Shown here: piece after piece, positions 8,005 through 15,752 of the stretch
Position numbering within the stretch: the first letter of the stretch is position 1
Layout of the letters: the number at the start of each line of letters is the position of its first letter
Assembly (NCBI GenBank): GCA_965197865.1
Contig: CBDANZ010000005.1
Coordinates: 124,001 to 188,000, forward strand
DNA: 64,000 nucleotides
Direction of reading: 5' to 3'
DNA from: CBDANZ01 sp965197865
GTDB taxonomy: Bacteria; Acidobacteriota; Vicinamibacteria; Vicinamibacterales; CAVVIG01
Made by a program: the position numbers and the translations under genes
The notes under the pieces: generated by a model
The model's input: only the letters and a program-made list of their open reading frames with translations
Database searches by the model: none
What the model was told of the DNA's origin: nothing

Positions 8005-8601
8005 CGCATGGTGGCGATGATCGACGACATCAAGATGGGCGACGTCCAGGATTTCAGACATTTTGTGGGTGCCGTCATTGACAAGCCGGCGTTCGACAGG
8101 ATCCACGGGTACATCGAGGCCGCGCGCAAGGAGGCCAAGATCATTTCCGGCGGCCAGTGCGACGACCGGAAGGGGTATTTCATTCGGCCGACACTTGTCG
8201 AAACCACCGAGCCGGCCGACCGGCTGCTCTGCGAGGAGATCTTCGGCCCCCTCGTCACCGCTTACGTGTACGACGATGTGAGGTGGCTGGAAACGCTGCG
8301 GCTGGTCAATCAGACGTCGCCGTACGCCCTAACCGGCTCGATCTTCGCGCAGGATCGCCGTGCGATTGCCGAAGCGACCACCGTGCGGCGCCACGTTGCC
8401 GACAACCTCTATATCAACGACAAGCCGACCGGGGCGGTCGTTGGTCAACAGCCTTTTGGCGGCACCAGGCACTCGGGCACGAATGACAAAGCCGGCTCGA
8501 AGTTGAATCTCGTGCGCTGGGTGAGCGCGCGGACGATCAAGGAGAATTTTAACCCGCCGCGGAACTACCAGTATCCGTTCATGGACGCGGAGTAAACACC
8601 C

Positions 8602-9798
8602 TCAGAGAGCTGGGGCGGTCTTCCGCGGGGGAGCAAAGAACGGCGTTTTCACGACCCTTGCGGGCACGCGGTGGCGCATGACCTCGACGGTGACCTCGAA
8701 CTCGAGCGGCGTCGCCTCTGCGAAATGGGGCGCGTCGATCGTCGCGAGCGCGACCAGCTTTTTCAGCACAGGCGACCAGGTCGTCGTCGTGGCTCGGCCG
8801 ACCTGGCGACCGTTCCGATAGACCGGAACCGGGACTCGCGACGCGGTTGCCGGAATCTGCGGCGCCATCCCGAGATCCTCGTACAGCGCTTCCACCGCGG
8901 GCCAGTCGATCTCGAGCCCGACAATCCGGCGAGACGACCCTCGGCACTGCTCTTCAACGAGCGGCCCCCGGCCAACGAACGGCCGCTTGTCGAGCTGCAC
9001 GAGCCGGCCGAGGCCCATCTCGAAGGGCGAGTACCTTTGCCCGTCGACGAGCGCCTTCCTGCAGCTGCGGAAATCGACGTCGATCAGGAGTAGGCCCGCC
9101 TCGACGCGCGCCACGTCGACCGCGAGCATCCCAACCGGGCGAATGTCGAACGGGCGGCCGCCCGTCATCAGCGCGTCCCAGACGTCGATCGCGCGGTTCC
9201 ACGGAGTCCAGATCTCATAGCCGAGGTCGCCCGTGTAACCCGTTCGCGAAATTTCCACGCTGACCCCGGCAATCGATCCGCGCGTCATCCGGAAGTATCT
9301 AAGGCTGCGAAGGTCGGCATCCGCCACCGCGTCGAGCACGCGCGCCGAGGTCGGACCTTGCAGCGCCAGCGCCGCGACCTTCTCGGAGATGTCCTCGATG
9401 GCCACGTCGAGACCGGCGGCATTCTGCGTGAACCAGCGCAGACTTGGATCTGCCGCCGTCCATCGGAAAGCGTTCTCCGACACCCGCGTCACTGTGCCAT
9501 CGTCAATCACCTGGCCGTGCTCGTCGCACCACGGGGTGTAGTAGACCTGCCCGATCGCCAGCGCGTGCGCGTCGCGCGTGATGACGCGGTCGACGAGCGC
9601 GGCGGCGTCACGACCGCCGACCAGGTACTTGAACAACGGCGAAACGTCGACCAGGGCGGAGGCATTCCTGATCGCGTTGTACTCGTGGTCGTGGTGGGTT
9701 TCGTACGCGCTCACCGCGTAGTACCCCGACCAGTCGCGGAAGTTGAGACTCTCGCAGAGCGGGAGGGTGCGCGCGTGCACGGCGGTTCCAATCGGCAT
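8602..9798 (-). CDS. GcvT-like aminomethyltransferase family protein
   Basis: A folate-binding protein of the glycine-cleavage T-protein/dimethylglycine-dehydrogenase C-domain family (398 aa). Seen: YYAVSAYETHHDHEYNAIRN and the LVDVSPLFKYLV segment at the N-terminus, LALQGPTSARVLDAV, the folate-site region SRTGYTGDLGYEIWTP, and the C-terminal GRATTTTWSPVLKK barrel. ATG 9798 (MPIGTAVHARTLP) starts the family homology; the frame is open further upstream. No gcvH or gcvP lies nearby, so it is more likely a demethylation or C1-transfer enzyme than the glycine-cleavage subunit. Two flavoproteins lie on the other side of the short divergent gap. Confidence 0.85.
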   Translation of the reverse strand: MPIGTAVHARTLPLCESLNFRDWSGYYAVSAYETHHDHEYNAIRNASALVDVSPLFKYLVGGRDAAALVDRVITRDAHALAIGQVYYTPWCDEHGQVIDDGTVTRVSENAFRWTAADPSLRWFTQNAAGLDVAIEDISEKVAALALQGPTSARVLDAVADADLRSLRYFRMTRGSIAGVSVEISRTGYTGDLGYEIWTPWNRAIDVWDALMTGGRPFDIRPVGMLAVDVARVEAGLLLIDVDFRSCRKALVDGQRYSPFEMGLGRLVQLDKRPFVGRGPLVEEQCRGSSRRIVGLEIDWPAVEALYEDLGMAPQIPATASRVPVPVYRNGRQVGRATTTTWSPVLKKLVALATIDAPHFAEATPLEFEVTVEVMRHRVPARVVKTPFFAPPRKTAPAL

Positions 9799-9813
9799 GG
9801 CGCGGATTATACG

Positions 9814-9840
9814 GCCACCAAGACACGAAGCCACGAAGGA
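9814..9840. repeat. Dispersed CCACGAAG repeat, copy 2
   Basis: GCCACCAAGACACGAAGCCA and the CGAAGG that follows repeat the unit found at 2916-2936 and 11513-11580. It sits in the divergent gap between the GcvT-like gene and the first flavoprotein gene. Confidence 0.5.
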
Positions 9841-9917
9841 CAGCCAACGGCCCATCATCTTAGAAGGCTGGCCACAAGAAAACGAAAAGGTGTAAAAAAC
9901 AACTAAAGTTAGGCGAC

Positions 9918-11495
9918 ATGACCCGATACGACGCTATCGTCATCGGAGGGGGCCACAACGGGCTGACCGCCGCCGCGTACCTCGGCCGCGCCGGCCGTAA
10001 GGTGCTGGTACTGGAGCGGCGTCACGTGTTCGGCGGCGCCGCCGTCACCGAAGAGGTTTTTCCTGGCTTTCGTTTTTCGGTCTGTTCCTACGTCGTTTCG
10101 CTTCTCCGGCCCGAGATCATCCGCGAGCTCGACCTGCCTCGACACGGTCTCGAGATTCTTCCGCTCGACGGCACGTTCACGCCGATGCCAGACGGCAACT
10201 ACCTGTGGCGCGTGAACGATCACGGAAAAACACGGCGCGAGATCGCTCGTCATTCCAAGCTCGACGCCGAGGCGTACGATCAGTATGGCAAGGCGATGGT
10301 CGAGATGGCGCGGTTCGTCAAGCCGATCCTGAACATGACGCCGCCCGATCCAACCTCTCTGAACCCTCGCGATCTCAGTAAACTGTTCTTTCTCGGCAAA
10401 CGGTTTCGCGCACTCGCCGTCGAGGACCGACGCAATCAACTTCAGCTCATGACGATGAGTGCGTCGGACTTTCTCGATCAGTGGTTCGAGACCGACGTGC
10501 TCAAGGCGACCATGTCGGCGTCGGGGATCATCGGAACATTTCGCGGTGTACGCTCGCCTGGCACTGCGTACGTGCTGCTGCACCATTACATGGGCGAGAT
10601 CGACGGCGCATTTCGGTCGTGGGGATTCTCGCGAGGCGGCACAGGCGCCATCTCGAATGCGATCGCCGGCGCCGCCCGCGCGGCCGGGGTCGAGATTCGA
10701 ACCGAAGCGGCCGTCGCCAGCATTCGAACGAAGAACGGCCGAGCGACCGGCGTGGTCCTTGCCAACGGCGACGAGCTCCAGACCGAGCTCGTGTTGTCAA
10801 GTGTCGACCCAAACCTGACGTTCCTGAAGTTCATCGAGCCTGGAGAGCTGCCATCGGACTTTCTCGACCAGGTGCGGCGGTACAAGTTTCGAGGTTCTTC
10901 TGGCAAAGTGAACCTCGCGCTCGACGCCTTGCCCGACTTCACGTGTCTGCCGGGCCCGGGCGCCCATTTGCGCGGCGCCATTTCGATCTCGCCAAGCGTC
11001 GATTACATGGAGCGCGCCTACGACCAGGCGAAGTACGGTGAGTTCTCCCGGCGGCCGTACATCGACATGGTGATCCCAACGTTGACCGACCCGTCGGTCG
11101 CGCCCCCCGGGAAGCACATCCTGTCATGCTTCGTTCAGTACGCGCCCTACGCGCTCGCCCGAGGCACATGGGACGAGCAGCGCGACGCGTTCGGCGACGC
11201 CGTGGTTGACACGATTGCGACTTTTGCGCCCAACATCCGGAACATCATCCGGAACTGGCAGGTGCTGACGCCCCTCGACCTCGAACGCGACTTCGGGCTG
11301 ACGCAAGGCAACATCTTCCAGGGCGAGCTCACGCTCGAGCAGCTCTTCTTCCTGCGGCCCGCGCCGGGCTGGGCGCAGTACTCGACGCCGATTCGGAACT
11401 TGTGGTTGTGCGGCTCGGCGGCCCACCCCGGTGGGGGCATCATGGGCGCGCCAGGTCGAAACGCGGCGCTTCGCATCCTCGGAAAGTCGAATTAG
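9918..11495 (+). CDS. FAD-dependent oxidoreductase, phytoene-desaturase/PYROXD2-like (copy 1)
   Basis: A 525-residue flavoprotein of the NAD(P)/FAD-dependent amine-oxidase/carotenoid-desaturase superfamily. Seen: the dinucleotide-binding loop IVIGGGHNGLTAAAYLGRAG (residues 6-25), ending in VLVLERR, then FGGAAVTEE. The C-terminal FAD-binding motif is IRNLWLCGSAAHPGGGIMGA. The GGGHNGL loop is characteristic of the PYROXD2 branch rather than of true phytoene desaturases. No other carotenoid gene is nearby. The substrate is unknown. A paralogue follows about 110 bp downstream on the same strand. Confidence 0.88.
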   Translation: MTRYDAIVIGGGHNGLTAAAYLGRAGRKVLVLERRHVFGGAAVTEEVFPGFRFSVCSYVVSLLRPEIIRELDLPRHGLEILPLDGTFTPMPDGNYLWRVNDHGKTRREIARHSKLDAEAYDQYGKAMVEMARFVKPILNMTPPDPTSLNPRDLSKLFFLGKRFRALAVEDRRNQLQLMTMSASDFLDQWFETDVLKATMSASGIIGTFRGVRSPGTAYVLLHHYMGEIDGAFRSWGFSRGGTGAISNAIAGAARAAGVEIRTEAAVASIRTKNGRATGVVLANGDELQTELVLSSVDPNLTFLKFIEPGELPSDFLDQVRRYKFRGSSGKVNLALDALPDFTCLPGPGAHLRGAISISPSVDYMERAYDQAKYGEFSRRPYIDMVIPTLTDPSVAPPGKHILSCFVQYAPYALARGTWDEQRDAFGDAVVDTIATFAPNIRNIIRNWQVLTPLDLERDFGLTQGNIFQGELTLEQLFFLRPAPGWAQYSTPIRNLWLCGSAAHPGGGIMGAPGRNAALRILGKSN

Positions 11496-11512
11496 CGGAT
11501 GACGCGACCGGT

Positions 11513-11580
11513 CACCACGAGGGCACGAAGATCACGAGGACACACGAAGCACGCCCTCGTGCACGAAGGCCTTCGTGTCC
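11513..11580. repeat. Dispersed CCACGAGGGCACGAAG repeat, copy 3 (longest)
   Basis: The gap between the two flavoprotein genes is made of CACGAGGGCACGAAGATCAC and related units, then an inverted part (CCCTCGTGCACGAAGG, CTTCGTGTCC). The direct and inverted units can fold into a long imperfect hairpin. Confidence 0.5.
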
Positions 11581-11607
11581 TTCCTGTCTCCCTGGTTTAG
11601 CAAAGGC

Positions 11608-13206
11608 ATGGCATCTACGCGCGATGTCGTCATTGTCGGCGGCGGTCACAACGGCCTCGTCGCCGCGGCGCTGCTCGCAAAGGCGGGGGTGAGGCCGCTG
11701 GTCGTCGAACGCGCCGATCGGATCGGCGGCTGCGCGATCACGTCCGAGATCTGCCCAGGCTTTCGCTGCCCGACGCTTTCGCACTGGGCGACAATGGATT
11801 CAGCTATCGTGCGCGGGCTTGGCCTCGAGCGTCACGGCCTCCAGATCATTCGTAGCGATGCGCTCGCGTGCGCTCCGACGGTCGACGGACGCGCGCTCAC
11901 GCTCTGGACGGACCACGAGGGAGCCGCGCGTGACATCGCGAGCTTTTCCCAACGTGACGCAGGGCGATATGTGGAGTTTCGTGCAAGCCTCGCAGCCGTT
12001 GGGGGCGTGCTTGGACCGCTGTTGTCGGCGCCACCGCCGTCCATCGATCATCCCTCGGGGGGCGATCTGGTCGAGTTACTGAAAACAGGACGAAGGTTTC
12101 GAGCGCTCGGCAAGACTAACGCCTATCGGCTCCTGCGCTGGCTTCCGATGCCGATTGCCGACTTTGCCAGTGAATGGTTCGAGAGCGAGCCTCTTCGCGC
12201 CACGATCGTCGCGGGCGGGCTGCTCGGTTCGTTTCTCGGTCCTCGATCGGCCGGAAGCGCGGCCATCTTCCTCCTTCTCGCCGCACGAAACGGCGACCCG
12301 ATAGGCGGTGGATGGACGGCTCACGGTGGAACAGGCGCGGTCCCCGACGCGCTGGCCTCCTCTGCCCGCGCGGCGGGCGCGGAGATCCGGACCGGCGCGG
12401 GCGTCCAGCAGATTCTCGTGAAGGACGGCACGGCGCGCGGTGTCGTCTTGACGACAGGAGAGCAGATCCCGGCGCGTCATGTCGTGTCAAATGCGGATCC
12501 GCGTCGCACGCTGCTCGGCTTGGTCGATCCTGTCCACCTCTCGCCAGAATTCCTGCACGCCGTGAGGCACGTCCGCATGCGCGGCGCGCTCGCCAAAGTG
12601 AACTTCGCCATGTCGGCGCTGCCACGGTTCACTGCCCTCGGACGGCTGGACGAGGGTCGGCAGGCCGCCGCGCTCTCTGGACGGGTGCGGCTCGCCGACC
12701 ACGTCGACGTGATCGAGCGTGCGTTCGACGCGGCGAAGTACGGCAACTATCCCGATGAGCCTTGGATCGAGCTGGCGATTCCTTCCATCACCGATCCGAG
12801 TCTCGCACCTTCCGGCCAGCACGTGGTGTCGGCGTATGTGCAATTCGCGCCATTTGAGCTGCGCGGCACAACCTGGGACCTCGAGCGTGACCGTCTCGGC
12901 GACATCACGGCGCGCACCATCGCGAAGTACGCGCCTGGATTTCTGCACTTCATCGTCGCGCGTGAGGTGATTACGCCGCTCGATCTCGAGCGAAGGTACG
13001 CGTTGACCTGCGGCCACATCTTCCACGGCGAGCTCGCGCTCGACCAGTTGTTCATGGCGCGGCCACTGCTCGGCTGGGCGCGCTACCGCACGCCAATCCG
13101 TAATCTCTACTTGTGCGGCTCAGGCATGCATCCGGGCACGGGACTCGACGGTCGAGCCGGCGCCCTTGCCGCGCGCGAAGTCCTGAGAGCGATGCGCGGC
13201 CATTAA
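11608..13206 (+). CDS. FAD-dependent oxidoreductase, phytoene-desaturase/PYROXD2-like (copy 2)
   Basis: A paralogue of the preceding gene (532 aa from ATG 11608). Seen: VIVGGGHNGLVAAALLAKAG at the N-terminus, then VVERADRIGGCAITSE, and the C-terminal IRNLYLCGSGMHPGTGLDG FAD motif. The middle regions of the two copies align throughout (for example EWFESEPLRAT here, QWFETDVLKAT in copy 1), so they come from an old tandem duplication. I prefer ATG 11608 over GTG 11575 because the homology begins there. The substrate is unknown. Confidence 0.88.
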   Translation: MASTRDVVIVGGGHNGLVAAALLAKAGVRPLVVERADRIGGCAITSEICPGFRCPTLSHWATMDSAIVRGLGLERHGLQIIRSDALACAPTVDGRALTLWTDHEGAARDIASFSQRDAGRYVEFRASLAAVGGVLGPLLSAPPPSIDHPSGGDLVELLKTGRRFRALGKTNAYRLLRWLPMPIADFASEWFESEPLRATIVAGGLLGSFLGPRSAGSAAIFLLLAARNGDPIGGGWTAHGGTGAVPDALASSARAAGAEIRTGAGVQQILVKDGTARGVVLTTGEQIPARHVVSNADPRRTLLGLVDPVHLSPEFLHAVRHVRMRGALAKVNFAMSALPRFTALGRLDEGRQAAALSGRVRLADHVDVIERAFDAAKYGNYPDEPWIELAIPSITDPSLAPSGQHVVSAYVQFAPFELRGTTWDLERDRLGDITARTIAKYAPGFLHFIVAREVITPLDLERRYALTCGHIFHGELALDQLFMARPLLGWARYRTPIRNLYLCGSGMHPGTGLDGRAGALAAREVLRAMRGH

Positions 13207-13252
13207 ACGTTCCGAGCCGGCGCAAGTCTAACCCTCACAGAGGCTTTCCCCA

Positions 13253-14572
13253 ATGAGAAGACTGACAGTCGCCGCTCTCGTTTCTGCCGTCCTGGGCGCG
13301 GGTCTCGCCCTGCCGGGCGCCGCGACGTTTCCATCCGACGACGCCGCAATCGTTCACGTGCTGAACCGCATTGGGTTCGGCCCCAGACCGGGCGCGGTCG
13401 AAAAAGTCCGTTAGATGGGGCTGCAGCGATATATCGAACGGCAGCTCTATCCCGAACGCATTCTGAACGCCGCTGTCGAAGGGAAGCTGTCCGGGCTGAC
13501 CACCATCACGATGAGCTCGCGCGAGATTGCCGAGCGCTACCAACAGCCGCTCGCCGAGGCGAGGCGGCAGCGGCGGCAAGCCCAGCAGGCCGGAAACCCC
13601 AATGATCAGGATCCCGCTAGGCGTCCGCAGCTGATGGCGAACGCCAGGCAGGCGGCCAATCTGCCCTTCATGGAGCTGTCCGAACAGAAAGTGCTGCGCG
13701 CGATCTACAGCGAACGCCAGCTCGAAGAAGTGCTGACCGACTTCTGGTTCAACCACTTCAACGTCGACGCGCGCAAAGGGCCGGTGCGGTACCTACTCAC
13801 GGAGTACGAGCGCGAAGCGATCCGGCCGCACGTCCTTGGCAACTTCCGCGATTTGCTCGAGGCGACCGCGATGAGCCAGCTTGCTCAGTTCGGCATTCGC
13901 GGCGGCAACGACGACGCGCTCGGCGCTTCATTTGAAGCGCAGTACGCCGCGGCTGCCGATCGCGTGCTGAATGGCACCGGCCGCGAAACGTTCGAGGCGA
14001 TTAGGACCTTAAAGACCGCGGACCCGTTGAGATACGAGCCCGAACACGGTGCCGATTATCCCCGAACCCCCTTCGGCCAAGCGCTTAAGCAGATCGCGCA
14101 GCTCTCGCCGGCCGGACTCGGTCTGGAAGTGGCGTTTGCCGAACTCGGCGGCTGGGACACCCATGTGAACCAGGGCGCAGCGCAAGGTCAGCTCGCCGCA
14201 AGGCTCGACGACTTTGCCAGAGGCATCGCGGCACTCGTCACAGACCTCGGCAAGCGCATGGACGACACCGTCGTGCTGACGATGTCCGAGTTCGGGCGGG
14301 CGGTTAGCGAGAACGGCAACCGCGGCACCGATCACGGTCACGGCAACGCCATGATGGTCCTAGGCGGCGGCGTCCGCGGCGGCCGCATCTACGGAAAGTG
14401 GCCTGGGCTGGCGCGCGAACATCGGTACGAAGGGCGCGACCTGGCGGTCACGACCGACTTCCGCGACGTGTTCGCAGAAATCGTCGTCCGACACCTCGGC
14501 GTCGTCGATGAGAAGCCGATCTTCCCGGGCTACGACGTGCGACCGTCGAACTTTCCAGGACTGTTCGCGTAG
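13253..14572 (+). pseudogene. Deletion fusion of a DUF1800 gene with a DUF1501 gene, plus an in-frame TAG
   Basis: The frame begins with a signal-peptide-like MRRLTVAALVSAVLGAGLA and DUF1800 sequence (HVLNRIGFGPRPGAVEKVR). It meets TAG at 13412-13414, where relatives usually have Gln, then continues as DUF1800 (FWFNHFNVDARKGPVRYLL, to DLLEATAMS near 13873). From the next residues it is DUF1501: a helix around LGASFEAQYAAAADRVL, then ELGGWDTHVNQG, VLTMSEFGRAVSENG and the C-terminal PIFPGYDVRPS. The two families are normally separate neighbouring genes, so an in-frame deletion has removed the DUF1800 C-terminus and the DUF1501 N-terminus. From ATG 13415 the hybrid is open (385 codons). Confidence 0.82.
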
Positions 14573-14591
14573 CAGCGGTTCATACCTCAGA

Positions 14592-14614
14592 TGTAGCGCG
14601 GGGCTTCAGACCCG
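14592..14614. repeat. Dispersed palindromic repeat (TAGCGC...TTCAGA), partial copy
   Basis: TGTAGCGCGGGGCTTCAGAC matches half of the longer repeats at 24043-24108 and 54696-54765. The IS1-family transposon is inserted just after it. Confidence 0.55.
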
Positions 14615-14623
14615 CCCTGGCAC
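14615..14623. repeat. Left 9-bp target duplication of the IS1-family transposon
   Basis: CCCTGGCAC, identical to 17567-17575. Confidence 0.92.
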
Positions 14624-14632
14624 GGTAGTGGG

Positions 14633-14845
14633 CTACTTTGATTCCGGGCGCCACTTTTCGTCAGTTCTATCCTCAAAGCATCTCGGATGAAACGGGAGAC
14701 CGTTGTCTAGCTGCTTTGAACTTGCGGTGCCGATGACCTGGGACTCCTGCTGACCAACACGCTTCATGTTGCTAAATGGCGCGTGCCACACGACTTCGCC
14801 GTTGATCTCTTTGTCGCATTCAGCACACTTAGGCTTGTCGTTCAT
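14633..14845 (-). CDS. Small Cys/His protein inside the IS1-family transposon (70 aa)
   Basis: I do not recognise this protein. It begins MNDKPKCAECDKEINGEVVWH, with a CxxC and a later His/Cys pair (FHPRCFED), a likely zinc-ribbon or treble-clef arrangement. The gene lies downstream of the transposase on the same strand, 17 bp after its stop. Its own stop codon lies inside the left terminal inverted repeat, so the gene fills the element to its edge. It may be part of the transposition machinery or cargo. It was probably gained with the element. Confidence 0.55.
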   Translation of the reverse strand: MNDKPKCAECDKEINGEVVWHAPFSNMKRVGQQESQVIGTASSKQLDNGLPFHPRCFEDRTDEKWRPESK

Positions 14846-14862
14846 GCGCCACTTCCCTCCAC

Positions 14863-15714
14863 TTACGCGGCTTTTTTGGACTCCGCTTCTTCGAGTAAAC
14901 CGACCAGATCCAATACGTCCCACAGACGATCCGTGACACCTGCCGCCATCGCAGGGCTGACGCGCAGTGTCCGGTGAATCTTGATGAAATTGTAGGCGAA
15001 GTAGTTCAGCGCCACAGCCGCCATGTGGTTTTCGATCTTCCTGCTGAAGCCATTCGACAGCCGGGTGTAGCGCCGCATCGTGGTTCTGAGAGTCCAGTTC
15101 TGTCGTTCCACGTGGGACGTGGAAATGTGCGCTGGCTCCGGGCGTCCCTGGATGACCCTCGGAATGCTGCCACTGCACTGCGCGGGCGAGTAGCGCCGCT
15201 CACCATCGGGATCAGCGCCGTAGAGTTTGACCAACATCGCATAGTCGATATCCTGACCAAATGCTGCTTCGACCGCTTCCAGATAGGGGCGGTAGCCGTC
15301 CGTGGTCATCTGTACGCGGTGGCTCAGGCGCGAGGCTAGATCGGCCACAAACTCATGCGCGTCGGCCGCGCTACGCGAGCCGAGCATCACGCACGGCACG
15401 AGCTTGGTGTCAGCGTCAATCGCAACCCATAGCCAGATGTCGCCAGCACTAGGAACCTTTGCCTGAATCTCCTGGGTCACGTTTCGTTGCTTGCAGTAGT
15501 TGAAGCCCCAGACCTCATCGACCTGGATGCGACGGCACGGCAGGTTTCGCATCACGCGATCCTGACATTCGGCGGCGACCGCACCAGCTTCGACTAAGAG
15601 CCGCGAAACTGTCTTCTTGGCCACGCCAGTCATACGGACAGTGGAGCGAATCGAGCAACCTTCCAGTAGGCATCTAATGGCTTGGGCGCGGGTCTTGGCA
15701 TTGAGGCGATTCAT
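14863..15714 (-). CDS. IS1-family transposase (single ORF)
   Basis: A 283-residue DDE transposase made from one reading frame, without the programmed frameshift of classical IS1. Seen: an N-terminal helix-turn-helix (CSIRSTVRMTGVAKKTVSRL), then Asp66 in IQVDEVWGF, Asp139 in QMTTDGYRPYLE and Glu203 in SHVERQNWTLRT, the usual IS1 catalytic set. All three catalytic residues and the C-terminus are present, so it should be functional. It is preceded by a consensus promoter (15724-15752) that puts the predicted transcript start only about 3 bases before the ATG. Confidence 0.94.
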   Translation of the reverse strand: MNRLNAKTRAQAIRCLLEGCSIRSTVRMTGVAKKTVSRLLVEAGAVAAECQDRVMRNLPCRRIQVDEVWGFNYCKQRNVTQEIQAKVPSAGDIWLWVAIDADTKLVPCVMLGSRSAADAHEFVADLASRLSHRVQMTTDGYRPYLEAVEAAFGQDIDYAMLVKLYGADPDGERRYSPAQCSGSIPRVIQGRPEPAHISTSHVERQNWTLRTTMRRYTRLSNGFSRKIENHMAAVALNYFAYNFIKIHRTLRVSPAMAAGVTDRLWDVLDLVGLLEEAESKKAA

Positions 15715-15723
15715 GATGACCCT

Positions 15724-15752
15724 ATTATACTAAAGCAGCTTTAGTATGTCAA
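15724..15752 (-). promoter_or_regulatory. Consensus sigma-70 promoter of the transposase, with a palindrome in the spacer
   Basis: On the minus strand, TTGACA (15752-15747) is followed by exactly 17 bases and TATAAT (15729-15724). Both hexamers match consensus at all six positions. The predicted start is near 15717, about 3 bases before the ATG at 15714, so the mRNA would be almost leaderless. The -35 box overlaps the TGA of the upstream 310-aa gene. Confidence 0.8.
15727..15747. promoter_or_regulatory. 21-bp perfect palindrome, likely operator
   Basis: The half-site ATACTAAAGC is repeated in inverse around a central base at 15737. It covers the whole promoter spacer plus parts of both boxes, an ideal position for a repressor dimer. 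The KGG-like or NTase cargo proteins, or the transposase itself, could be the repressor. A hairpin terminator for the cargo mRNA is the alternative, but no T-tract follows. Confidence 0.55.

Larger units (their letters stand above)
5547..8595 (+). pseudogene. pruA: L-glutamate gamma-semialdehyde dehydrogenase, disrupted by a TAG codon and an IS256-family insertion
   Basis: The product would oxidise glutamate semialdehyde (P5C) to glutamate in proline catabolism. Seen: the N-terminus (PPPVNESVRSYSPGSAER) runs to an in-frame TAG at 5808-5810, in a place where relatives usually have Gln. The same frame then gives the NAD-binding core (GFVYAVTPFNFTSIAANLP, GNTVVWKPAS, LHFTGSTDVF) and the active-site neighbourhood (ETGGKDFVIAHA, then SQKCSAVSRICVP, whose first Cys is the catalytic residue). 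The frame breaks at VRD 6596, where the IS element sits, and resumes at 7996 with VRDRMVAMIDDIKMGD to the C-terminus (PFGGTRHSGTNDKAG). Without both lesions it would be a full-length enzyme. Confidence 0.92.
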
